Shown: positions 1 through 7,631 of the stretch, in pieces
Numbering within the stretch: position 1 is the stretch's first letter
Layout: each line of letters begins with the position of its first letter
Assembly (NCBI GenBank): GCA_051650965.1
Contig: JBOFRL010000025.1
Location: 1-11,530 of the forward strand
Reading direction: 5' to 3'
Length of the DNA: 11,530 bases
Source of the DNA: Enterovibrio sp051650965
Lineage (GTDB): Bacteria; Pseudomonadota; Gammaproteobacteria; Enterobacterales; Vibrionaceae
Translations under genes and position numbers: made by a program
Notes under the pieces: generated by a model
The model's input: the letters and a program-made list of their open reading frames with translations, nothing else
What the model was told of the DNA's origin: nothing
Database searches by the model: none

Positions 1-1
1 G

Positions 2-70
2 GGGCTTACGGCCGACCAGCAGACCATTATCGACGTGTTAGGCGAACAGTATCGGCAGATTTACTCTTAA
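2..70 (+). CDS. C-terminal tail of an unidentified protein (partial)
   Basis: The window opens inside a reading frame that stays open for 22 codons and ends with TAA at 68-70. The tail reads GLTADQQTIIDVLGEQYRQI and then Tyr-Ser. It is hydrophilic and protein-like, whereas the other two forward frames here are less so and hit stops at 39-41 and 73-75. I do not recognise the family. It is in a different frame from the cysZ remnant that follows, so it is not the missing N-terminal half of CysZ in that frame. It may be a separate upstream gene that now ends just before the cysZ remnant. Too little is visible to assign a function. Confidence 0.35.
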   Translation, partial: GLTADQQTIIDVLGEQYRQIYS

Positions 71-110
71 ATTAGATGCTGAGTTGTTTAAACGCCATGT
101 GTAGAAATAA

Positions 111-452
111 ATCCAAAAACAGGTGCGGGATGTCGGTTACTTGCCAAAAGCGCTTGGACTGCTGATTTTTATGTGGGTTCCGCTCCTTGGGCAAACACTT
201 GGGCCGCTGCTTTGGGGGCTGTTTGGCGCTTGGATGGTGAGCATTCAGTATTGTGACTATGCCTTTGACAACCATCGCGTTGATTTTGCTGCGATGCTTG
301 ATACGTTGGGACGCAATAAAATGACCTGTTTCACCTTTGGTTTTACGGTGATGGTATTGCTGCTGGTTCCTGTGCTCAATTTGCTGGTAATGCCGGCTGC
401 TGTGTGTGGCGCGACCGCTCTTTGGGTCGACCATTACAAAAATTCTCACTAA
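111..452 (+). pseudogene. cysZ: cysZ remnant: C-terminal half of the sulfate transporter CysZ
   Basis: CysZ is an inner-membrane protein that imports sulfate for cysteine synthesis; E. coli CysZ is about 250 residues. Here only about the last 113 codons are open. They match the C-terminal half of the family, with the conserved stretches SIQYCDYAFDNH and MPAAVCGATALWVD and two hydrophobic segments. In-frame stops at 102-104 and 108-110 block extension upstream, and the only candidate start is the GTG at 123, which would give 109 residues. The codons between 72 and 101 in the same frame (LDAELFKRHV) could be further decayed coding sequence. The first membrane segments of CysZ are absent, so a working transporter is unlikely. 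Its place upstream of cysK is the usual E. coli one, which supports the identity. A shortened but expressed protein cannot be excluded. Confidence 0.8.
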
Positions 453-685
453 ATCAATAAGATCTGCGAAAGTGGCGCCGCAAAACTTTTTCAGCGAAGC
501 AAAATTTTTTATGCGCGAGTGCCGCTATTTGCACAAATGCGAGTCTAAGTGTGACGAAAGTAGAACACGACTGCGGCTACATGCCCGTTTGTGCCATGAA
601 ACTGTGCTCAGATGGAAAGCGAAGGTGTAACTTGTTAATATCGCTATCATTTTTGAGAGAAATTAAACGCAAGTTTTAGGAAAAG
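453..685 (+). other. intergenic region between cysZ remnant and cysK, no gene seen
   Basis: No convincing coding frame, terminator or RNA gene is visible. A forward frame covering 406-630 overlaps the end of cysZ out of frame and has a basic, low-complexity composition, so I treat it as chance. The stretch becomes AT-rich from about 630 onward, as expected near a promoter. No clear hairpin terminates the cysZ remnant, so read-through into cysK is possible. Confidence 0.5.
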
Positions 686-713
686 TTAACTATTGTTTAC
701 AAAGCAGTATTAT
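686..713 (+). promoter_or_regulatory. candidate sigma-70 promoter of cysK
   Basis: TTAACT (686-691) and TATTAT (708-713) are separated by 16 bp, about 35 bp before the cysK start, in an AT-rich stretch. The -10 is a good match and the -35 is fair. cysK promoters in enterobacteria are activated by CysB, whose site is too degenerate for me to place here with confidence. This is a by-eye candidate only. Confidence 0.3.
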
Positions 714-746
714 CCCTCAACTTTTCATAGATGATAAAAGATGCGT

Positions 747-1715
747 ATGAAAAAAATTCATCAAGACAACTCAACAACTATTGGCAACACGCCGTTAGTC
801 CGCTTGCAGCGCGTTGGGCCAAGCAATATTTTTCTTAAAATTGAATCGCGTAATCCGAGTTTTAGCGTGAAATGTCGTGTTGGGGCGAGCATGATTTGGG
901 ACGCGGAAGAGCGCGGACTGCTCAAGCCTGGCGTTGAGATCATTGAGCCAACCAGCGGCAACACCGGCATTGCGCTTGCTTATGTCGCGGCCGCGCGTGG
1001 TTATCAGCTCACCTTAACCATGCCAACCTCGATGAGTACTGAGCGGCGCAAATTGTTGCAAGCGCTTGGCGCGCAGCTGATTTTGACGCCTGCGGACAAA
1101 GGCATGCAAGGCGCTATCGATAAAGCCAATGAAATTGTGAACAGCGATCCTCAGCGTTATTTGATGCTGCAGCAATTTGATAATCCAGCCAATCCAGCTA
1201 TCCACGAGCAGACGACGGGGCCTGAGATCTGGAACGATATGGATGGAAACATTGATGTGCTGGTGGCGGGTGTTGGTACGGGCGGCACTATTACCGGCAT
1301 TAGCCGTTATATCAAGCACACGCAAGGCAAAGCTATCACCACGGTGGCGGTGGAGCCTGAAGAGTCGCCGATAATACAGCAGACGTTGGCGGGGCTGCCG
1401 CTTACGCCGGGCGCGCACAAAATTCAAGGAATTGGGCCGGGATTTATCCCTAAAAACCTTGATTTGTCGCTGATTGATGAAGTTGTCACGGTTAATTCTG
1501 AAGAAGCGATGCTGATGACCAGAAAACTTATCCGCAGAGAAGGCATTTTAGGTGGAATTTCATCGGGTGCGGCGGTTGAGGCGGCGTGTCAGCTTGCAGC
1601 AAGGCCAGAATATGCGGACAAAAATATCGTCGTGATCTTGCCAAGTGCGAGTGAGCGTTATTTGAGCACAGCGTTGTTTAGCGATCTTTTTACCATGCTA
1701 GAGGCTGTGCAATAG
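747..1715 (+). CDS. cysK: cysteine synthase A (O-acetylserine sulfhydrylase)
   Basis: This PLP enzyme makes L-cysteine from O-acetylserine and sulfide in the cytoplasm, the last step of sulfate assimilation. The product is 322 residues and aligns with E. coli CysK almost end to end. The PLP-binding lysine is Lys42 in NPSFSVKCR, the substrate loop is EPTSGNTG near residue 70, the phosphate-binding glycine loop is GTGGT near 177, and the SSGAA motif lies near 270. The C-terminus has the family ending ERYLSTALF. I prefer the ATG at 747 over the in-frame ATG at 741 because it puts Lys42 and the first residues in exact register with E. coli (MSKIFEDN against MKKIHQDN); neither has a strong ribosome binding site. 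The VKCR and ERYLSTALF signatures favour CysK over the CysM isozyme. It sits between cysZ and ptsH, as in E. coli, and is followed by its own terminator. Confidence 0.96.
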   Translation: MKKIHQDNSTTIGNTPLVRLQRVGPSNIFLKIESRNPSFSVKCRVGASMIWDAEERGLLKPGVEIIEPTSGNTGIALAYVAAARGYQLTLTMPTSMSTERRKLLQALGAQLILTPADKGMQGAIDKANEIVNSDPQRYLMLQQFDNPANPAIHEQTTGPEIWNDMDGNIDVLVAGVGTGGTITGISRYIKHTQGKAITTVAVEPEESPIIQQTLAGLPLTPGAHKIQGIGPGFIPKNLDLSLIDEVVTVNSEEAMLMTRKLIRREGILGGISSGAAVEAACQLAARPEYADKNIVVILPSASERYLSTALFSDLFTMLEAVQ

Positions 1716-1740
1716 GATGCGCAATGCCTCATGTATCACG

Positions 1741-1765
1741 AAAAAAGCCATTTGATGGCTTTTTT
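1741..1765 (+). terminator. rho-independent terminator of cysK
   Basis: There is a perfect 11-bp inverted repeat: AAAAAAGCCAT at 1741-1751 and ATGGCTTTTTT at 1755-1765, with a 3-nt loop and further T-rich sequence downstream. It lies 25 bp after the cysK stop, so cysK and the pts genes are largely separate transcripts. The A-tract on the left side would let it work in both directions. Confidence 0.9.
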
Positions 1766-1887
1766 GTTTGATTTTTTAGGCCAGCTCAAGTAAAAATCTT
1801 GCAAATTGAATTTACTATGCGAAATATCCTTCTTATCATCCATAGCATTTTCAGCGTTTTGGGATGCATTACAAAAAATGCACTTCT

Positions 1888-1917
1888 TTGAACGCGTATT
1901 GTGATCTCGCATATTTT
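1888..1917 (+). promoter_or_regulatory. candidate promoter in the ptsH upstream region
   Basis: The 256 bp between the cysK terminator and ptsH hold no gene. Within them TTGAAC (1888-1893) and TATTTT (1912-1917) form a possible sigma-70 pair with an 18-bp spacer. One good CRP half-site, TGTGATCT (1900-1907), lies between them, but the other half is poor. Further down, ATACAGT occurs twice exactly one helical turn apart (1991-1997 and 2001-2007), just before the ptsH ribosome binding site. E. coli pts promoters are under CRP and Mlc control; whether that holds here is inference. Confidence 0.3.
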
Positions 1918-2021
1918 ATTGCACAGCATGCAGTATTTGCGGGCAAAATGATGTAATTTTGTCGCGCTTTTGTTGTTAGTAAGCGTCAACATACAGTCAT
2001 ATACAGTTACAGAGGTAATAT

Positions 2022-2279
2022 ATGTTTCAAATGCAAGTAGAAATCACCGCAGAAAACGGTTTGCACACTCGTCCAGCTGCGCAGTTTGTGAAAGAAGCTA
2101 AGAATTTTGACGCAAAAATCACTGTTGAATCAAACGGTAAAGAAGCAAGCGCGACAAGTTTGTTTAAGCTGCAAACTCTTGGTTTGACCAAAGGCACAAT
2201 GGTTACCATTAAAGCTGAAGGCCCACAGGAGAAAGAAGCTGTTGAGTTTTTAGTAAAACTAATGGACGAGCTAGAGTAA
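2022..2279 (+). CDS. ptsH: phosphocarrier protein HPr
   Basis: HPr is the small cytoplasmic phosphocarrier of the PEP:sugar phosphotransferase system. It takes phosphate from Enzyme I on a histidine and hands it to the sugar-specific IIA proteins. The product is 85 residues, the standard length. It carries the active-site motif GLHTRPAAQFVK with His15 and Arg17, and Ser46 in the SLFKLQTL segment. Gram-negative HPr keeps this serine without the Firmicute type of regulatory phosphorylation. AGAGG at 2011-2015 lies 6 nt before the ATG and fixes the start. It is the first gene of ptsH-ptsI-crr, separated from ptsI by 46 AT-rich base pairs. Confidence 0.98.
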   Translation: MFQMQVEITAENGLHTRPAAQFVKEAKNFDAKITVESNGKEASATSLFKLQTLGLTKGTMVTIKAEGPQEKEAVEFLVKLMDELE

Positions 2280-2325
2280 TATATTGTTTTTATTGGTTTT
2301 TTATTTAATTAATTAAGGTAAGGCT

Positions 2326-4053
2326 ATGATTTCAGGTATTCTAGCATCTCCTGGTATTGCTTTTGGCAAAGCACTTCTACTCCAAGAAGATGAAATCGTT
2401 ATTAACAAAAATCCGGTCCAAGCAGAGCAGCTTGAAGCCGAGATAGCACGTTTTTACGATGCCCGCAGTAAATCAAAACAGCAACTTGAAGTCGTTAAAG
2501 AAAAAGCGCGGATCACATTTGGTGAAGAGAAAGAGGCTATCTTTGAAGGCCACATCATGTTGCTGGAGGATGAAGAGCTAGAAGAAGAGATCATCAATTT
2601 TATCAAAGAGAACAAAGCAAGTGCCGACTATGCGATTCACAGCGTCATCGAAGAGCAGGCCGTTACACTTGAATCACTCAATGATGAATACCTTAAAGAG
2701 CGCGCAGCGGATATTCGTGATATCGGCTCGCGTTTTGTTAAAAACGCGCTAGGCATTCAGATTATCTCTTTGAGTGCAATTAACGAAGAGGTGATTTTAG
2801 TCGCTAAAGATCTCACTCCATCTGAGACTGCGCAAATCAACCTTGAGTACGTATTAGGATTTATCACTGACATTGGTGGCCGTACTTCGCACACCTCTAT
2901 CATGGCGCGCTCGCTTGAGCTGCCAGCGATTGTGGGCTGTAACGACATCACTAAGCGCGTAAATAGCGGCGATATGCTGGTTTTAGACGCTATCAATAAC
3001 AAAATCGTGATCAATCCAACTCCAGAGCAGCTTGAAGAATTTAAAGCGATCAGCGCTAAGTTTTTGGCTGAAAAAGAAGAGCTTGCGAAATTAAAAGATC
3101 TGCCAGCAATCACGCTGGATGGCCACCGCGTAGAAGTGGTTGGTAACATCGGTACTGTGAAAGATTGCGACGGCGTAAACCGCAACGGTGGTGAGGGCGT
3201 TGGCCTGTATCGCACCGAGTTCTTGTTCATGGACCGCGATTCGCTGCCTTCAGAAAACGAGCAGTACAAGGCGTATAAAGAAGTCGCTGAAGCGATGGGC
3301 GATCAAGCCGTTATTATCCGTACTATGGATATCGGTGGCGATAAAGATCTGCCATACATGGACTTGCCAAAAGAGATGAACCCATTCTTGGGTTGGCGTG
3401 CGGTGCGTATCAGCTTGGATCGTAAAGAAATTTTGCGCCCACAGCTGCGTGCAATTTTGCGTGCGTCAGCGCATGGCAAGCTGCGTGTGATGTTCCCGAT
3501 GATCATTTCGGTTGAAGAGATCCGCGCGCTGAAAAAAGCACTTGAAACGTACAAAGCAGAGCTTCGCAAAGAAGGCGTAGCTTTTGATGAAAAAATTGAA
3601 ATTGGTGTAATGGTTGAAACGCCAGCCGCTGCGGCGATTGCGCATCACCTTGCTAAAGAAGTTGACTTCTTTAGTATTGGAACCAACGACTTAACTCAAT
3701 ACACACTAGCTGTAGACCGTGGTAACGAGCTCATTTCACACCTGTATAACCCACTTGCACCTGCAGTTTTAACTGTGATCAAGCAAGTTATCGACGCTTC
3801 TCATGCGCAAGGTAAGTGGACGGGTATGTGTGGCGAGCTTGCCGGTGACGAGCATGCAACTTTGTTGCTGCTAGGCATGGGGCTTGATGAGTTTAGTATG
3901 AGCGCGATTTCTATTCCGCGGATCAAAAAAATCATTCGCAAAGCTAACTTTGCCGAAGTTAAAACGATGGCTGAGCACGCTATTTCTTTACCAACAGCAG
4001 CAGAAATTCGCGCTTATGTTGATAAATTTATTGCAGAAAAATTAGCTAACTAA
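2326..4053 (+). CDS. ptsI: PTS Enzyme I (phosphoenolpyruvate-protein phosphotransferase)
   Basis: Enzyme I starts the PTS phosphorelay by autophosphorylating from PEP and passing the phosphate to HPr. At 575 residues it has the same length as the E. coli enzyme. The N-terminal HPr-binding and phosphohistidine domains carry the active histidine at position 189, in GGRTSHTSIMARS. The C-terminal PEP-binding barrel carries the RTMDIGGDK segment, GVMVETPAA, the DFFSIGTNDLTQY segment and the catalytic cysteine in GMCGELAGD. No key residue is missing. AAGG at 2315-2318 serves as ribosome binding site, 7 nt before the ATG. It lies between ptsH and crr and presumably shares their transcript, since no terminator is visible in either gap. 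Confidence 0.98.
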   Translation: MISGILASPGIAFGKALLLQEDEIVINKNPVQAEQLEAEIARFYDARSKSKQQLEVVKEKARITFGEEKEAIFEGHIMLLEDEELEEEIINFIKENKASADYAIHSVIEEQAVTLESLNDEYLKERAADIRDIGSRFVKNALGIQIISLSAINEEVILVAKDLTPSETAQINLEYVLGFITDIGGRTSHTSIMARSLELPAIVGCNDITKRVNSGDMLVLDAINNKIVINPTPEQLEEFKAISAKFLAEKEELAKLKDLPAITLDGHRVEVVGNIGTVKDCDGVNRNGGEGVGLYRTEFLFMDRDSLPSENEQYKAYKEVAEAMGDQAVIIRTMDIGGDKDLPYMDLPKEMNPFLGWRAVRISLDRKEILRPQLRAILRASAHGKLRVMFPMIISVEEIRALKKALETYKAELRKEGVAFDEKIEIGVMVETPAAAAIAHHLAKEVDFFSIGTNDLTQYTLAVDRGNELISHLYNPLAPAVLTVIKQVIDASHAQGKWTGMCGELAGDEHATLLLLGMGLDEFSMSAISIPRIKKIIRKANFAEVKTMAEHAISLPTAAEIRAYVDKFIAEKLAN

Positions 4054-4094
4054 GATACTAAAGACGTATTTTCTTTTTGTTAGGAGCATCTTTT

Positions 4095-4604
4095 ATGGGC
4101 CTGTTTGATAAATTAAAAAAATTGGTATCAGACGATAGCAGTGTAAGCAACAGCATTGAGATCATCGCACCATTGTCTGGCGAAATTGTAAACATCGAAG
4201 ATGTGCCTGATGTTGTTTTTGCTGAAAAAATCGTTGGTGATGGCGTTGCTATCAAACCAACAGGCAACAAAATGGTTGCGCCAGTAAACGGCACAATCGG
4301 CAAAATTTTCGAAACTAATCATGCGTTTTCTATTGAATCAGAAGATGGCATCGAGCTTTTCGTACACTTTGGTATTGATACTGTTGAGCTTAAGGGTGAA
4401 GGTTTCACTCGTGTAGCTCAAGAAGGCCAAAAAGTTAAAATCGGCGACACCATCATTGAGTTCGATCTTGCCCTGCTTGAGCAGCGTGCAAAATCTGTAT
4501 TGACGCCAGTCGTGATCTCAAATATGGATGAAGTTAAAGAGCTAACTAAGCTAAAAGGCAGCGTTACTCTTGGCGAAACACCGATCATTCGCATCAAAAA
4601 GTAA
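4095..4604 (+). CDS. crr: glucose-specific PTS enzyme IIA (IIA-Glc)
   Basis: IIA-Glc accepts phosphate from HPr and gives it to membrane IIBC permeases. Depending on its phosphorylation state it also controls adenylate cyclase, sugar permeases (inducer exclusion) and partner proteins such as FrsA. The product is 169 residues, identical in length to E. coli Crr. The two active-site histidines are in FETNHAF and LFVHFGID (residues 76 and 91 counting the Met, 75 and 90 in mature numbering). The N-terminal amphipathic segment GLFDKLKKLV, which anchors the protein to membranes, is kept. An in-frame ATG 18 bp upstream exists, but TAGGAG at 4081-4086 is correctly spaced for the ATG at 4095 and the protein then starts exactly like E. 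coli Crr. It is last in the pts operon and 41 bp after ptsI; frsA, for a known partner of this protein in other species, lies about 3 kb away. Confidence 0.98.
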   Translation: MGLFDKLKKLVSDDSSVSNSIEIIAPLSGEIVNIEDVPDVVFAEKIVGDGVAIKPTGNKMVAPVNGTIGKIFETNHAFSIESEDGIELFVHFGIDTVELKGEGFTRVAQEGQKVKIGDTIIEFDLALLEQRAKSVLTPVVISNMDEVKELTKLKGSVTLGETPIIRIKK

Positions 4605-4609
4605 CATCA

Positions 4610-4640
4610 ATAAAAAAGACGCCTAGAGCGTCTTTTTTAT
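4610..4640. terminator. bidirectional terminator between crr and proA
   Basis: A 13-bp perfect stem is formed by ATAAAAAAGACGC (4610-4622) and GCGTCTTTTTTAT (4628-4640), with a 5-nt loop CTAGA. A-tracts and T-tracts flank both sides, so it can stop both the pts transcript on the plus strand and the proBA transcript on the minus strand. It begins 5 bp after the crr stop and ends about 50 bp from the proA stop. Confidence 0.92.
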
Positions 4641-4689
4641 TATCAGCAGCTTAGCAAATGCGCGATAGCTGCTTTTATTATTCATTTCT

Positions 4690-5943
4690 TTAGCTGCGCA
4701 GCAGATAATCGCCTTGTCCCACCCATTTGTAAGTAGTGAGTTCTTCAAGCCCCATAGGGCCGCGCGCATGCAATTTTTGTGTAGAAACAGCCACTTCCGC
4801 GCCAAGACCAAATTGACCGCCGTCGGTAAAACGAGTAGACGCGTTGACATACACCGCAGCTGAGCCTGCGCCGCGAATGAAAGTTTGCGCCGCAGTCAAG
4901 TCGCTGGTTAAGATAGCATCAGAATGGTTCGCGTTGCACTCGCGCATGTGCGCAAGCGCCGCATGCACATCATCAACTAAATCAATCGCTAACGTGAGGC
5001 TAAGCCATTCTGTGGCAAAATCGCCTGCGCTTGCTTGACGCGCGTTCTCCTCGTCGCACACTAATGGCCATGCCTTTGGCGACGCCACTAGCGCCACCTT
5101 GTGCGCTTGCAGCTGCGGCAGCAATTTTTCCAGCAGCGCGCTTGCCACATCGCGGTGCACCAGCAGCGTATCGAGCGCATTACACGCAGAAGGGCGCTGC
5201 ACTTTTGCGTTAATGATCAGCGGGATGGCCTTGTCGAGATCGGCGCTGCTATCGACAAAAATATGGCTAACACCAAATCCGCCGGTGATCACAGGAATGG
5301 TGCTGTTTTCCTTGCACATTTTATGCAGCGCTTCGCCGCCGCGCGGGATGATCATATCGATATAGTTATCAAGGCGTAGCAGCTGAGCGACCAAGCTGCG
5401 ATCGGGATTGGTGATCAGCTGTATGCAGGTTGGCGCGAGGTCGGCCTTTTGCAGCGCAGTGTGAATAACGGCCATCAGCGCTTGATTTGAATGGTGCATC
5501 TCTTTGCCACCGCGCAAAATCGCAGCGTTACCGGTTTTTAGGCACAAGGCGGCAATGTCGATAGTCACATTCGGCCGCGCTTCATAGATCACGCCGATCA
5601 CGCCAATTGGCTCACGCCGTTTGCCAAGCGTGAGGCCATTTTCTAGCACGCGCGTGTCAAATTCACTGCCAATGGGATCGGCAAGCGTGACGATGTGGCG
5701 AATGTCTTCGGCCATCGCTTGCAAACTTGTTTCGCTCAGGCGCAGCCTGTCTTGCATCGCGAGCCCAAGATTGGCTTCTTTTGCCGCGGCCAGATCAAGC
5801 TCGTTGGCCGCTAAAATCGCTGGCGTATGCTGTAACAGCTCATCGGCTAGCAGCGTCAGCGCTAAATTTTTTTGCTTGGTTGGCGTATTGGCAAGCTGGG
5901 CGGCGGCTATTTTCGCTGCTTGCCCCATCTGTTCTAAGTTCAT
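4690..5943 (-). CDS. proA: gamma-glutamyl phosphate reductase
   Basis: ProA reduces gamma-glutamyl phosphate with NADPH to glutamate-5-semialdehyde, the second step of proline synthesis in the cytoplasm. The product is 417 residues, the same as E. coli ProA. It belongs to the aldehyde dehydrogenase superfamily: the catalytic cysteine is Cys254 in QRPSACNALDTLLVH. Other family blocks visible are PIGVIGVIYEARPNVT near 112, ILRGGKE near 142, IPRGGEAL near 199 and GPMGLEELTTYKW near the C-terminus. The start codon overlaps the proB stop by four bases (ATGA, 5940-5943), and AAGGA (5949-5953 on this strand) is its ribosome binding site. This arrangement implies translational coupling, and the two enzymes also work as a complex in E. 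coli because the acyl phosphate is labile. It faces crr with a shared terminator between them. Confidence 0.97.
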   Translation of the reverse strand: MNLEQMGQAAKIAAAQLANTPTKQKNLALTLLADELLQHTPAILAANELDLAAAKEANLGLAMQDRLRLSETSLQAMAEDIRHIVTLADPIGSEFDTRVLENGLTLGKRREPIGVIGVIYEARPNVTIDIAALCLKTGNAAILRGGKEMHHSNQALMAVIHTALQKADLAPTCIQLITNPDRSLVAQLLRLDNYIDMIIPRGGEALHKMCKENSTIPVITGGFGVSHIFVDSSADLDKAIPLIINAKVQRPSACNALDTLLVHRDVASALLEKLLPQLQAHKVALVASPKAWPLVCDEENARQASAGDFATEWLSLTLAIDLVDDVHAALAHMRECNANHSDAILTSDLTAAQTFIRGAGSAAVYVNASTRFTDGGQFGLGAEVAVSTQKLHARGPMGLEELTTYKWVGQGDYLLRS

Positions 5944-7073
5944 GATATTCCTTGTTCGATTATGACTAAATCATCGCGGTGCACCACAACGGCGCCGTGG
6001 CTGTAGCCCAGTTTTGCGCTGATCTCTTGGCTGTGCAAGTTTGCTATCGCGCTTAATTCGGCGCTGCTATAGCGGGTGAGGCCGCGCGCTAATAATTTTC
6101 CTTTTGCATCAACAAGCTGCACGACAAGACCGCGCGCAAATTCGCCGCACACCTGCACAACGCCTTTAGCTAGCAGGCTGCCATTATGCGCTATCAGCGC
6201 GTTGGCGGCGCCGTCGTCGACGACGATTTTCCCGTGCGCTGCGGGACCGGCTAAGATCCAGCGCTTGCGGCTTTCAAGATGGGCTGCACACGGCAAAAAG
6301 TGGGTGCCGATGGCTTCGCCCGAGGCGAGTTTGATGATGACGTCGGGAAGATTTCCCGCAGCAATCACCACCTCAATGCCGGCGCGCGTGGCAATTTCCG
6401 CCGCTTGCAATTTGGTGACCATGCCGCCGGTGCCAAGAGTGGTGCCGCTGCCGCCTGCGATCTGGTAGAGTTTGCTATCGATATGGGAAATTTGCGTCAG
6501 CAGTGTGGCGTCTGGGTTGCTGCGCGGATCGGCGCTGTAAAGTCCTTGCTGATCAGTCAGTAACAGCAATTTATTGGCGTTGGCTAAAATGGCGACCAGC
6601 GCGGAGAGATTGTCGTTGTCGCCGACTTTGATTTCGGCGGTGGCGACGGCGTCGTTTTCGTTGATCACCGGCACAATGTTGTTTTCAAGCAGCGCATTGA
6701 GCATGTCGCGCGCATTCAAATAGCGCTCGCGATCGTCAAGATCGGCGCGCGTGATCAGCATCTGCCCGATAAAAATGCCGTAAATGGCAAATAAATTTTC
6801 CCATTCCTGAATAAGTTTGCTTTGGCCGACGGCGGCGAGCATCTGCTTATTGGCGATGGTGCTGGCGAGTTTTGGGTGCTGCAGGTGAGCGCGGCCGGCT
6901 GCGATTGCGCCGGAGGTGACGATGACCACTTTGTGTCCCATCGCGATCAATTTTGCGCACTGGCGAACCAGCTCTAACATTTGCGCGCGTGCAAGCTGCG
7001 TGCCGCCTGCGGTTAAAACGCTGGTGCCAAGTTTGATCACCAAGGTCGGCGCGACTGGCGCGGAATTTTTCAT
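5940..7073 (-). CDS. proB: glutamate 5-kinase
   Basis: ProB phosphorylates glutamate with ATP to gamma-glutamyl phosphate, the committed and proline-inhibited step of proline synthesis. From the ATG at 7073 the product is 377 residues; E. coli ProB is 367. The amino-acid kinase domain (about 10-265) shows VIKLGTSVL, VIVTSGAIAAG, the glutamate-binding PVINENDAVA, GDNDNLSA and LGTGGMVTKLQAA. A C-terminal PUA domain follows (about 281-372), as in E. coli. The start is uncertain: an in-frame ATG lies at 7085 and a TTG at 7109, and none has a strong ribosome binding site. I chose 7073 because it leaves the fewest extra residues before the conserved VIKLGTS. The gene overlaps proA by ATGA. Confidence 0.95.
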   Translation of the reverse strand: MKNSAPVAPTLVIKLGTSVLTAGGTQLARAQMLELVRQCAKLIAMGHKVVIVTSGAIAAGRAHLQHPKLASTIANKQMLAAVGQSKLIQEWENLFAIYGIFIGQMLITRADLDDRERYLNARDMLNALLENNIVPVINENDAVATAEIKVGDNDNLSALVAILANANKLLLLTDQQGLYSADPRSNPDATLLTQISHIDSKLYQIAGGSGTTLGTGGMVTKLQAAEIATRAGIEVVIAAGNLPDVIIKLASGEAIGTHFLPCAAHLESRKRWILAGPAAHGKIVVDDGAANALIAHNGSLLAKGVVQVCGEFARGLVVQLVDAKGKLLARGLTRYSSAELSAIANLHSQEISAKLGYSHGAVVVHRDDLVIIEQGIS

Positions 7074-7134
7074 AATGGAGCCCATGTAAATTTTTTTTAT
7101 TTTTATCAATCTTGTCTCTGATCTACAAGGGCTA

Positions 7135-7140
7135 TTTATA
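7135..7140 (-). promoter_or_regulatory. candidate -10 element for proBA
   Basis: TATAAA on the minus strand lies about 60 bp before the proB start and downstream of the crl terminator, so a separate proBA promoter is expected here. I find no good -35 at normal spacing, so the exact promoter is uncertain. Confidence 0.25.
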
Positions 7141-7163
7141 GAAAACAGATGTCAGTTGCAGCG

Positions 7164-7191
7164 AAAAGAAAAAGGCAGCCGCAGCTGCCTT
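7164..7191 (-). terminator. rho-independent terminator of crl
   Basis: On the minus strand an 8-bp GC-rich stem AAGGCAGC / GCTGCCTT (7184-7191 with 7172-7179) has a 4-nt loop and is followed by a T-rich run (7171 down to 7164). It starts 16 bp after the crl stop. It separates the crl transcript from proBA. Confidence 0.88.
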
Positions 7192-7207
7192 GGGGGAGTT
7201 TGTCACA

Positions 7208-7612
7208 TCATGCCTGTACGGCCAGTTTGGCGTTGGTTAATTTTTCGCTGGCCATGAGGGTTAAGCTCAGCTCGTCGACGACAAAGCTTGCCAGTTTTTT
7301 GTAAAAGTCGTTTAAGGTGTCGTTGATGTGTGGGAGCGATTCTTTATGTTTGGCGTCCGCCACCCAGTCGCCGGCGGTGTTGAATTTTCCGTAGTGATAG
7401 GTGTAGCTAAAGCCGGTTTCGGTGGGGGCAAGCTCAAGCCACCAGCCCCAAAATTCGCGTGTCTCAGGGGATTTTTTATCGTTAACACAGACAGACAAGC
7501 AGTCGAAAAAATAGCTTTCTGTAGTGCAAAGATCGCGGCGCAAGTAAGGGCCTAATTGTGCAAAGCGTGTAAGTAAGCGATTGTGCGATAACGTCTTAGT
7601 GGCTTCAGCCAT
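7208..7612 (-). CDS. crl: sigma factor-binding protein Crl
   Basis: Crl is a small cytoplasmic protein that binds sigma-S and promotes its assembly with core RNA polymerase, raising stationary-phase and stress gene expression. The product is 134 residues; E. coli Crl is 133. It keeps the GPY motif (Tyr23), the FFDCLSVCVN strand (35-44), the sigma-contacting stretch REFWGWW (52-58, equal to E. coli Arg51, Phe53 and Trp56 after a one-residue shift) and AGDW (80-83). The open frame extends 45 codons further upstream to 7747, but those residues have no counterpart in Crl. CTCCTT on the plus strand (7620-7625, reading AAGGAG) is a strong ribosome binding site for the ATG at 7612, so I use that start. 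It lies between frsA and proB, as in E. coli without phoE, and has a structured leader. Confidence 0.93.
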   Translation of the reverse strand: MAEATKTLSHNRLLTRFAQLGPYLRRDLCTTESYFFDCLSVCVNDKKSPETREFWGWWLELAPTETGFSYTYHYGKFNTAGDWVADAKHKESLPHINDTLNDFYKKLASFVVDELSLTLMASEKLTNAKLAVQA

Positions 7613-7631
7613 GGCTAAACTCCTTGTGATC

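Noticed and set aside
72..449. A 125-codon reverse frame over the cysZ region
   Set aside because: It lies opposite the recognisable CysZ C-terminal half and has a His/Gln/Lys-rich composition typical of an antisense shadow.
406..630. A 74-codon forward frame after cysZ
   Set aside because: It overlaps the end of the cysZ remnant in another frame, has no ribosome binding site, and its composition is basic and irregular.
1900..1915. CRP site before ptsH
   Set aside because: The left half TGTGA is perfect, but the right half ATATT matches TCACA at only one position. I kept it only as a remark in the promoter entry.
1991..2010. ATACAGT direct repeats as a possible array or operator
   Set aside because: There are only two copies of 7 bp directly before the ribosome binding site. 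This is too short to claim as a regulator site or a repeat array.
5101..5379. Forward frames inside proA
   Set aside because: Long antisense frames in the GC-rich proA and proB genes are expected by chance, and the sense proteins there are unmistakable.
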